64,000 bases of DNA from Casuarina equisetifolia. Taxonomy: Eukaryota; Streptophyta; Magnoliopsida; Fagales; Casuarinaceae. The notes under the pieces are model-generated. The model worked only from the letters and a program-made list of their open reading frames with translations. It was not told where the DNA came from and did not search any database. Position numbers and translations under genes: made by a program. The stretch lies in assembly GCA_028551475.1 (NCBI GenBank), contig CM052361.1:17797274-17861273 (forward strand), in the 5' to 3' direction. Positions 45,371 through 56,500 of the stretch are shown piece after piece; the first letter of the stretch is position 1; each line of letters begins with the position of its first letter.

Positions 45371-48010
45371 AGAGTAAGGCATCATCAACTTCATTTAAAT
45401 GATGTGAGACATATTCTAGAATTAAAGAGAAATCTAATCTTGGACATTATCCTTGATAATGAAGGCTATTATACCCATTTGGGAGATGATGACTATAAAA
45501 TCACTAAATGTGCATTGGTGATTATAAAGGGTAAGAAAGATATCACATTATGTTTAATTAAAAATATGCAGTATAATTTAGTCAATGTTGTAGCTCAAAA
45601 TAATTAAAGACTTTAACATTTGAGGCTTAATCATATGAGTGAAAAAGGCCTCAAGTTGTTAAACTTTATGATGAGGTTTAAAGGCTTGAATGATATTGTT
45701 TGGAATTCTATGAGGATTGCACATTGGGAAAAATGAAAAGATTTAGATTTTTGTGAGATGGGTCTAAGAAGAAGAAGAAGAAATTAGAGTTAATGCATAT
45801 TATGTATATGGGCTAGCCAAGTTGCTTTGCTTGGAGGTTTGAGATATTTTGTGACATTTAAGGATGATTATACAAGAAAAACTTGGATCTATATGATACA
45901 AAACAAGTACAATGTATTTGAATTATTCAAAAAGTAGAAGGCATTGGTTGGGAACCAAACAAACTTAAAGCTTAAGGCTTTTCAATCCAACAATAGGGGA
46001 GAATATTGTAGTAAAGAGTTTGATAATTTATATGCATGAGAAGGAATTAGGAAAATCTAGGTCACCTCAAGAACTCCACATAAAAATAGAGTTGTAAGGT
46101 AGATAAACTGCATAATACTTGAGAGAGGAAAAGTTATGCTTCATTATGCAGGATTTCTACAAAGTTGTTGGGGTGATGCTTTTGATATAACAATTTTTTT
46201 ATTAAATAAAAGCCCTTTTACAATGTTGAATTTTAGTGTTCCTAAAAAAAGTAGACATGAAAACAATTGAATTACTCATACCTCAAGGTATTTAAGTGAG
46301 AGGTATACATATTTTATTAAGGATAAAGATAGGAATAAATTAGACCTCAAAGCTTAAAAATTCTATTTCCTTAAATATGGCGAAGATGAATATAACTATA
46401 GATTGTTCGATAGTAGAATGAAAATGTACAAATTTAGAGATATAATGTTAATGAAAAGAAACTAAACAAGGATAGAAAGGATGGAGAGGTGTAGAAGAAG
46501 CCTAATGTTATTGATACAAACTTGAATGCTTAGAGAAATCAAATAGTGGTAATTTTGAGGTGCTTTTCCCAACTTCATTTTTAGAAAGCTCAAAGGAGGA
46601 TGAATCACACACTCCACCTATTACTCCATCTTTGAGAAGATCTACTAGGGAGGGGCATGTTCCTTATAGGTATTTTGCATCTTTGAATTTAGACTAGGTA
46701 AGAGGCTTTCAAATGTAATAATAAGGCCAAATAGAAACAAAGTTATGAATGAATAGTATAACTCTTTGATGTCTAACCAAATTTTGGGTTTGGTTGATCT
46801 ACCTAAGGACAAAAAAGCATTATGTTATATTGTAATATAAGAATTAATATTTTTTTATGATGATCTAAATTAAGGATAATATTAATTCTTACTTGATAAA
46901 CTTATGAATATTATCTTTTGGCCATATTGTGGTTATTGGGAAGAATATTATTTTCATAACAATTGATTAAGTTTTAAAATATTCCTTGTGGCCATACACA
47001 AGTGTACTTAGAGGATTGGTGCATTTATGGTGTCATGAAAATAATTATTGGAACACTTGTTATATGGCTTTTATGTATTTATTCTATGGGACCAAGTACT
47101 TTGACAAAAAATTTTATTTTCTAGTTTAGTTTAAGAAGGGCCAAAAGAAGGAGTTGGATCATGCTAAAAAGAAAAGGCCCACAGTAATGCAACCTATGTG
47201 AACCAACCTTTCAAAAGAACAAGGAAGACAAGGCTAGAAAAAAAGCCCATGGTTATTAAAGGTTTGGCTTACTACATAACCAAATGAAGAAGGCTCTCAC
47301 ATGTTGTACAAGAAGCAATAGAAAGGCAAGGGATGAAATAGAAGATGGGAGAATGTGGCCTTTAGTTGTCCAAGTGTTTGATCAAGTCTACACATCATTT
47401 GGCACACTATCTAAGTTTGTGCATCCCATCACAAACAAAGAGGAAAGAGCTTAAATTAAAAAAGAGGAAAAAACCTTGCATAAGTTTTACAAAGCAAAAA
47501 AAGGTCTTTTGATCATTTATCCAAACAACAAAGTATAAGAAGATATTCCAAAAGTTTTGCATTTTTTGGAATCAAAAGCCCACACATGGGTTTTCTTTTC
47601 TTAGAAACAAAAGCCAACTTTTCTCTATCTCTTTCTTTCTCTTTAATACGCCATTCTCTCCTTCCTTTCTCTCCATCACTGTCTAGCTATAGAAACTGAT
47701 AATTGCAATAGCTATTGATAGATCTTTGCTTCCTTAATGTTTGATTCATTGAGATGCTCCAACAATTTGATTCTTACTTGCTTAAAAGGGAGATAACAAC
47801 ACAAAGAAAAGGGGAACAACTTTCACAGAAAAAGATTAAGTTGAATTTATTTGTTTTCTTTCTCTCAATCTTAAATTGTATTTGATTATTTGAGCTGTAT
47901 TGTAACTGTTTCTATAGTATTATTAGTCTTTTGCAAAAATCCCTAGAAACCAATGATTGTATTTGTTAGGGGTTATCATATGTCCTTTTGAGTTAATCTT
48001 TTACATCTTT
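45371..48010 (+). pseudogene. Second Copia family remnant and unit end, copy II
   Basis: Counterpart of 33860-37853, with the 1.4-kb segment present once. LHLNDVRHILELKRNLIL...GYYTHLGDDDYKITKCALVIIKG (45390-45530) and the integrase core FVTFKDDYTRKTWIYMIQNKYN (about 45849-45915) are readable. RT-like DLP(K)DKKAL is at about 46790-46820. From 47561 on the sequence is non-coding and pairs with 37431-37853. Similarity to copy I ends near 48010. Confidence 0.72.
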
Positions 48011-48590
48011 ACTTAGGGCTTGCAAACATTGTATTGTGTAGGATTATAGGAAACCCTTTAACAGATTGCCAAAGGAATTGGGTTTGATGGTTTAACTAAT
48101 CCTGTCAAAATGGTGGGACCTTTTGACTGATTTATTAATGAAGTAGGTTGGAAGAAATTTTCCAATCACTTAAAAAGGGGATTGTGTGCATTATCTCTTT
48201 TAGTTCTCTATTTGTTTGTTTGAATGCATGCTTTAGGAGATATGAACATATTTGAATGTGCAAGCTAGTAAAGAAAAACACATAGATAGGATAGATATAT
48301 AGCACCATTGAACACTCTACATTATTACTAGAATTTATCACCTAATAGTGTATAGATTTATTACAAAAATCGTATGTGTGCTTTAATGTTTATGATACAC
48401 TAGATTGAATAATGTATTATGTGTATGTTGCATAATTTGAAGAGCATGGATTGATTGTCAATTACATAGACAAATTTATTTAAATTACTTGGCTATATTA
48501 TGTTATTGAGTTATGTGATTTATCTTCAAAAATAGATATGTTACTAAAGAAAGAATTAAAAGAAACCTAATTTACACCCTTTTTTCCCTA
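48011..48590. other. Intergenic, no gene
   Basis: AT-rich sequence after the end of the duplicated unit. No domain, repeat partner or RNA was recognised. Confidence 0.5.
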
Positions 48591-49800
48591 GATTACATAG
48601 GGACCTTACTTATTCAAGATGGATCTATGGGATCAAGAATGAAGTAAATGGGAGCAATCACTACAAAACAAGACTTGTAATTAAGGGGTATGTGTAGAAA
48701 AATGAAATAGATTATGAAGACATATTTGCTCCAATTTTTAGGATAACTTTAATATGAGTTATGTTAAGTATGATAGTTGTTTTAAATCTTCATTTGAAAC
48801 AATTAGATATGAAGATTTCCTTTCTTTATGGTGATTTAGAAAAAGAACTTTACATGTACTAACTTAAAGGACTTGAAGTCAAAGGAAAAGAAAATTGGTG
48901 TATAAGGTCAAAAAGAGTTTATATGATTTAAAATATGTTCCAAGACAATGGTATTTGAAATTTGATATTTCATAAGAGAGTAAAAATTTGATAGATACTT
49001 AAATGAACATTGTGTTTATTTTAAGATGACATCATCAAGTAGCTTTCTTGTTCTGGTTTTATATATTAATGACATGCTTACTTGTGAAGCAAATATACAC
49101 AATGTAAATGAGCTAAAGAATCAACTCAAGAACTACTTTGCAATGAGAGGTCTTGGAGCAGTAAAATAGATCATTGGTATAAAGATAACTTGTGATAGAG
49201 AGAAGTGTACTTTGTAGCTATTTCAATAGGACTATGTCAAAAAATTGATTGAGAGGTTAAACATGAAAGATGCAAAGTAAGCCTATGTCTTAACCACTTG
49301 CAAGACATTTCAAGCTATCAAATAATGTTTCTTATGCATTAGTAGTTGGTAACTTGATGTATACCATGCTCAATGTAAGGCCAAATATTGCATAGGAAGT
49401 TATTGTCATTAGTAGATATATCAATAAACCTAGAAAGGCACATTGGAATGCAGTTAAATGGCTTTTTAGATTTTTACAAGGGACTTCTTCTTATTGTCTT
49501 CACTTTAGAGGTACAAAGTTCAATCTTTGGAGATATGTGGACTCAAATTTGTCTACAAATCATGATGATTATAAGAGTACCATAGGTTGCATTTTCATAG
49601 TTGGTGAAACAACTATTAATTGAATGTTTAAATTACAATCAATGATAACATTATCAACAGAAGTTAAGTCCATATCCATTATTGAAGGAGCAAAAGAATT
49701 TATTTGGTTACATAGATTCTTGAAGGAGCTTGATTAAAAGTTAGAAGATAGTGCGTTGTGGACAAACAATCAAAATGCTATAAATCTTGCCAAACATGTA
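48591..49800 (+). pseudogene. Copia RT and RNase H remnant
   Basis: The plus strand keeps the reverse transcriptase start (KWIYGIKNEVNGSNHYKTRLVIKGYV, 48605-48690; the K is decayed), then YEDIFAPIFR, LKQLDMK(I), LYGDLEKELYM and a decayed palm region (VLYINDML near 49055). Next comes the connection and RNase H: INKPRKAHWNAVKWLFRFLQGTSS (49420-49485), SNHDDYKSTIGCIFIVGETT, and AKEFIWLHRFLKEL. Stops and frame changes are frequent. The last 380 bp pair with 304-680 at the left end of the window, so this remnant was already next to the GH3 upstream block when that block was duplicated. Confidence 0.78.
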
Positions 49801-49810
49801 ATCAATTAGA

Positions 49811-52800
49811 CACGACTGAATGAAAACTGTTATGTACATCTATATCCCTAATATTTAGACACCCTTACAAAGATAGGCGACAATCTAGACATCCTGAATG
49901 TGTGACGTTGAGTAGCATAGGAAAGTGGCCAGCAGATAACGTGATCCCCAACGTGGTGAAATGATTTCATGCAAGATAAATCAAACACCGCATTGTTGAT
50001 CATCCCACATGCACTTCACGGCGGAGATCTGAAATTGCTCTGCCCACCATTGGCACCAGCTGCCTCTCTTGCATATTATAAAATATCTTTTATTACCCAG
50101 CACTAGTCATACCTTGTCTTCATTCTTTAAATCTCAAGTATATCCCCGTGTCTTCATACATGTTTAAGGACATAGTAGTCAACAGAAAAATTGATGATTT
50201 TCATGGAACCCACGTTTTGGTAATGAGAATCTAGAAAAGCCAGTCACTCGGAAGAAGTCCTAATTCCAGGCTCTGTTTTCTGTCTGACAACAGATATTAG
50301 ACTCCCTTCGTGCTTGTAAAACTTGCTTGGTCAATTGCCATCTTGTCAGGTAAGAAGAAATTCTCCACTTCTGATTTCAGATTTCGCATAGCTGAGTATC
50401 CCCTGCTTTTGGCTTCTCTGTTTCTTTCTTACTTTCATTCACTAAATGGTTCATATCTCGGGCAAAGAATTCAGACTTTATGGTTATTGCATAAGAATGC
50501 TTTTCCCATCAACAGTCCAACAGAAGTAGGCTAATGGCTTTGAGAAATTTGTGATGGCAGCACAAAGAACGAAGCCACACCTTAGCGTTTCCTAGACTTT
50601 CTAGTGCTATGCAGCCCTTCTTCAAAAGATTGACAGCGACTTGATCCGGAAAGTATGTAGTTTCCAGATCAAGTGTCTCATTCAGGAACCTTCAATAGAG
50701 TTCCGTTTTCACTTGATGGTCTACGTTTTATTTTATATTACTGATTCCTCTTCTTCTTACAAGTTTGGCAAATGTCTTACAGATGGATCTTGACTCTGGC
50801 TACTGGCTAATCTTCTTGTCTATGGTCGAGTTCGTTTCTTAACAACTTCAGCGTTTCTTAGGTACTTATTGAGTCCCTTCTCCTTCTGCCAGTTCTTATC
50901 ACCATTTTGGCGATGATCTAACAGGCAATCATGATAACTTTAATGTGATTTGCTTGACGGATGCAGGAGCAGCGATTTTTGAAGTCTCATGGCTATGCCG
51001 AATTGGGAATGGCCAATGGTTAGTCTTCTCGTATCCTACCTTGGAGTAGTAACAAGAAATGGTAACAATGAATAATACTGGCTTTGCTTCAGAGCATTTA
51101 ATCAAGTTAAATGGTTTCTTTCCAGGCATGCTTAGCTTTTTGAGAGAGAGAGAGCGAGAGAGAGAGAAGTCTTCATCTGCAACAACCCTGAATTGCGATC
51201 CAATTGATATAGTTTAATCTCTCGATTCATTGTCTACTGTTATTTGGTTGCCTCTATCGTTAACAGTGACATTTTATCTGGTCTACTCAAATTCAATTTG
51301 ACGTTCTGATATGCACCAACTTCAAATTGTATTCAAGAGGAGAAATCAAGAGCTGATTCTTTAACTCTCAATAGAGTTTTGATACTTTGTCCACCACCAT
51401 CATCCTCAATCCTCAAGATACATGGTTTTCATCCCCAGGAAACCATAGATTAAATTCAGTTCGAGTTTACACCGACATGATTAGGTCATAAAATGTTTGT
51501 CTGTTAAGAGAATTATCTGAAGTTTTGAGGATCGTAATTAGACTTTTTTAGGGGGTTTCGTCTAAATGATATCTGCTTCACAGTGTAGATCCTGCATATT
51601 GCTAGAAAGCTGTCATTCCTACCAGTTTCCTTGTTGTTGAAAGAAACTTTGTCTTTTTCATTGTCTTCTTGTTCCGCTTCTTTTACACATCTATACTGCT
51701 TTAACTAGATTCCAAAGACATAAAAGAGAGAAAAGTTAACCAATTTTATGGATCATTAAATCTACCATCAACCTTCATTTCCTTCTTATGTTGATTGTTT
51801 AATAGGCTAGAGGGTCCAATCCAATGAAATATACTTTTAGTAAAAGCGAAAGATTTTCTGATAAAATTACCTTGTTAAAGTCAGGACAATCAAGATGCCA
51901 TTTCTTCATACTTGGGCTTTGAAATTCAAAGAATCGTATTAAAAAACTATGAAGGGTTGCCATCTTGGCGTTTTCTTAGGACAGACTCTTTTGTTTTTAT
52001 TTTTTATTTTTTTTTCTATTATTATTTTTGTCCTACCCTTCAGAAGATTTGAATAGAATAAAAAAATATTCCAGCTCATGTGCCATTCCTTCACAACTTC
52101 AACCTGTTACTCTCAAAGAACACGAAAAAGCCAGTAACCAATCCCATTGATTGCTCCTAAAAGATTGCTGGCACCGACAATCAGTCTCGGTCACGTTCTC
52201 TGCAATCCCCTATCATATCACATTAACAATCAATCATGGTGGACAAGAAGATCTCAAGATCGACCCCAGGTATAACACATGATTTTCAATATACCAACTT
52301 TTTCGGAAATTATATTACAATATGTGTTGAACATAATATAATCGGAAATTTACAAAAGTTCCGGTCTAAAGAAAGAACCGGGAGAGAGTCTAGCGGTTTA
52401 AAGGGACCGCCGAAAAGTAAGGCAGATGGATTTCTGGATTTCTTCATTGCGGTGACCCGTAGGAGATAATGCAGTGCCGGGGACTTTTGCCCCAGCAAAA
52501 GTACTCTGATGCGTCGGAAGCATTATATTATATTAAAAACAATTATAAAAGTAAGTATCAATTGTAAAAAAGAAAGAAAGAGTAAATGTAATAAGTTCTA
52601 AAAGAATAAAGTTACAAAAAGTTACCTTTATCAACTTTGTATTTGAATAAAAATATATAAAAGCTTTTATTCATGAAATACTTTATATTAATTTTTCTAT
52701 TATAGATCATATATGTATTCGGAGTGGAGTGTACTTGACTGAACTGGTTTGTCGGGTAGCTGGGAATTGATTTGAACGTTCAGTTGATACAAACCTAAGA

Positions 52801-53351
52801 TAAACTGCTGCGAGGAACTTGTTTTGATCTACAGCGCTTCACAGAGCATTGTTCGTCTTTACAAACAGTGGCGATACTTGGGGCATCGGCTGTGGTCTCA
52901 CCCAAGCTCGCAGCAGAGAGCCTGCAACTGGTTTAGTGCATACAGCTGTACCCAGTTCGTGCAAAAAGGTCTCCACATTCAGACTTGCAAACTTACCCCA
53001 TGTTCTCACTCCTTTAGTTCATCATCTAAGCGTATTCAATCAAAATCAAGCCCACTCATCTTTGTCGTTCTTGCGCTTTATAGATCACTGCTTACTCACG
53101 CTCATTGTCAGATACGCACATAGCTAAAGTAACTTTCTTTGCTTTGCTTCCCCTGTAAGCTCTCTGATTCTCTCTCTCTCACGCACACACGCAGGAGCAC
53201 TTTTCCCCTGGGGTTAATCTTTTCCTGTTCAATCTGTTTGGTTAGTGAGAGAACTTTGAGGAAAGGTTAGTAAAAGAAAGTAGTAGGCAAATGCTTAGTC
53301 AGATTCTTGAGCCTTTTAGTTGTAGTTGCTTTTTCCTGGAAATGCGATTAT
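49811..53351 (+). promoter_or_regulatory. GH3 gene upstream block, copy 2 (uninterrupted)
   Basis: This block pairs with 1736-1859 plus 7824-12126. It has no insertion at 49921-49925, where copy 1 carries the 6-kb Copia, nor near 53088, where copy 1 carries the TRIM array. It leads into the intact GH3 gene. Its last part contains a pyrimidine-rich leader (gattctctctctctcacgc) and the exon end gaggaaag|gttagtaa. This donor at 53266 pairs with the acceptor ttcgtttcag at 53483, giving a 218-bp intron in the 5' leader. A GA-rich microsatellite lies at about 51140-51168. No conserved protein frame was found in the block. Confidence 0.7.
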
Positions 53352-53513
53352 GACACACAAAAAGAACAAAAGAATCCTTGGCACACTAGCATAAAATTCC
53401 TTTCTTTTCCTACATTATTCGTAGCAACCAAGCAGAAAGATTATTTTTTACTGTGTTTGATTAATTGGGTCTCTTCGTTTCAGTCTGGGATACCAGCTGG
53501 AAGGAGAAAGAAG

Positions 53514-56500
53514 ATGGCTAGGGTTTCGGTCCAAACAGCGGGGATAATATGCTTGTGGTGGTGGTGGACTTTGTTGGCAGATGCTGATTACATGCAATAT
53601 AAAGACCCAAACCAAACGGCGGCAGTTCGGGTCAAGGACCTGTTGGGTCGAATGACTTTGGAGGAAAAGATTGGTCAGATGGTTCAGATAGACAGGACAG
53701 TGGCCAATGCTGACGTTATGAAGTCTTACTTCATTGGTAAATCACTCTAGATAAAGCTTCCATGTGCATTTGAATCTATGGCATTCCACATTTACTTTTT
53801 CAATGATTTAACTCTGGCATTTGAATGTAATAGGTCAGTTTTGGTGTTTTTTGGTGTACCCTTATACTCTGTTTTATACTTTTCCTCTGAATTATAAAGG
53901 TGGTATTCTCTATTTGAAGCTAATCATTTCATTTATTCCTGTTCCCACGAAGTTGGAAGTGAAAAATCTTTGGAAGCTCTTTGGTAAAGATATCAGATTT
54001 ATTGGGTTCCATGAAACGTTTGGAAGTTACTGGTATTGCGAGCAGAGATCAAGTCACAGGGCAACAACTTGGATTGTAGATAAAAAGAATAGTTTTGCTT
54101 TTCTTATTGGCTTACGGATATCCTGATTCCTTAACTTCCTAGGTGACTTTTGACTTCTACGAGCAATGAATAACTATTCTGAGGTGGATTACATAGGTAG
54201 ATACATAGAATATCAAATTAGAAGTCATAGATACTAAATTAATACTTATTTGCCGACTCTAACTCAAGTATGCGTAGATTGTTGCAACACTAAAATCTCT
54301 GAGCTACTATAGAATTGTGTCTATGCTTTAGTTACATTGCTTTCTGTTTTTGTTTTTGTCTCTGTCTCTGTTTCTTTTTCTCTCCTCCTGTTGTATGTTG
54401 TAAGTTCGTAATGTCTTAGTTTCAGAGATGGGTATGTTTTACTTACCAATGAAATAAATATGGCTGTAGTCTTTCATATTCAATATTGATAAGCTAAGGT
54501 AAAATGGTGCATTACTAATATGAATCCAGGAAAGTAAACTAGTAAGCAGACTAATTAAGGAAAAAATGGGATACAGTTGATGATGATCACGATGCATTTA
54601 TACAAGACAAGGTTGATTGAAGGGTTGTTTGGATTTTGCAGGCAGTATATTGAGTGGTGGTGGGAGTGTACCACTACCGGAGGCTAGTGCGGCGGATTGG
54701 GTTAATATGATTAATGAATTTCAGAATGGATCTCTATCTACTCGATTGGGCATTCCAATGATATATGGCATTGATGCTGTTCATGGACACAATAACGTCT
54801 ATAATGCTACAATATTTCCTCATAACATCGGTCTTGGAGCTACGAGGCAAGTAGGATGTTATAATTCCTTTGGCATTTAGTTCAAAGTGCATTTGAAATG
54901 GCATTAGTTATCTAAGGAGATGTATCTGTACTTGAGTGACTTCTGAATATGTTTATTCAACTAAATCCTGTTTAAGTGGCATCTGATGTGAATAGATATC
55001 CATCGTGTTGATGCAAACAAGTAAGAAGTAATATACTTCTTTGGGATCATGTCAACACAGAACTATTTTCAAATGATTTACTGTATTGACCAGGCAGATA
55101 CATAACTAAAAATGTAAACTTCCTTATGTTGAAATGATCTTTTAACACATAGGGATCCTGGCCTGGTGCGGAGAATTGGTGCTGCAACTGCTGCTGAAGT
55201 TAGAGCTACAGGAATTCCTTATGTATTTGCTCCATGCATTGCGGTAAAATATTTTCTGCACTGTTATCGACCAAATCATAGATTTTAAACAGTTGACTAC
55301 AATCTTGAAGATGTGAAATAAATGCTTTATATTTGCTCTTTTTACTTTTTCTGTATTTTACCTGAAACTTTGAAGCCTTCTCCAGGTCTGTAGAGATCCA
55401 AGATGGGGGCGGTGTTATGAAAGCTATAGTGAAGATCCAAAAATCGTGCAAGAAATGACAGAAATTATACTTGGATTACAAGGAGATATTCCTGCTGATT
55501 CTAGGAAGGGAGTTCCATATGTTGGAAAGTATGAACTCTATGACAATAACATTCCCTTCTTTTGGCCAAGGAGGCTGGGATATTGAGACATAATTTCATC
55601 ATGGGAGAGTTCATAATATGGAAGTTTTGCAGTATAATTTTTTGGGACTAATTTGCACATTTTTCTCCTTTCAAAATAGGATATTGAACATAATTTCATC
55701 ATAGGGAAGTTCATACTATATAAGTTTTGCAGTGTAATTTTTGGGCCTATCTTAAACATTCTTCTCCTTTCAAAGAAAAAAAAAAAAAAAGAAGAAAAAT
55801 AGATGCTGGCAGGAAAACTCTCGGGTCAATCACGGTGTTATTTTCTGTCTTTTACAGGAACAAGGTGGCAGCTTGTGCAAAGCACTTTGTGGGAGATGGT
55901 GGGACAACCAAGGGAATCAATGAGAACAACACAGTGATTGACCGGCATGGTTTGCTTAGCATTCATATGCCTGGCTATTATGATTCCATCATCAAGGGTG
56001 TGTCTACAGTTATGGTTTCTTACTCCAGCTGGAATGGCGTAAAGATGCATGCAAACCGTGAGCTAGTTACTGGCTTCCTGAAAGACACTCTTAACTTTAA
56101 GGTTAATGTTATTTTCTTACTTCCGTGGCAAACACCAATTGAAAGAGATATTTTGCTTGATTTGTCCCATCCTGTGGTCAGTTTTAGCTTTTAATGCGGA
56201 CTCTACTTGAAACTTGGAGTTAGGATAGTGATTCCTTTTTCACTACCTTGCACTATGCGGAGTCTTGTCCTTTGTTAAACCCTCGCTGTTCATCTCATTT
56301 TGGACAGCATTCTTTGCTTGCTCTCTCTTGTCCTTTGCTAAGCATTCAATCTGTTTAATATGAAAATCACTTAAATTTTATTAATCTGTTGGTCTTGTTG
56401 TACATGGAACATCCCTCAAATGCATTTCTTTCATTTCTGTCTCACAAATGTCCCCGTATCTATGTTATATTGAACTTCTGGCTACAAGCTACAGTTTTTT

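Noticed and set aside
53070..53100. TATA box ctttatagatc for the GH3 gene
   Set aside because: The position is plausible, but the same motif in copy 1 and the uncertain transcription start make the call too weak.
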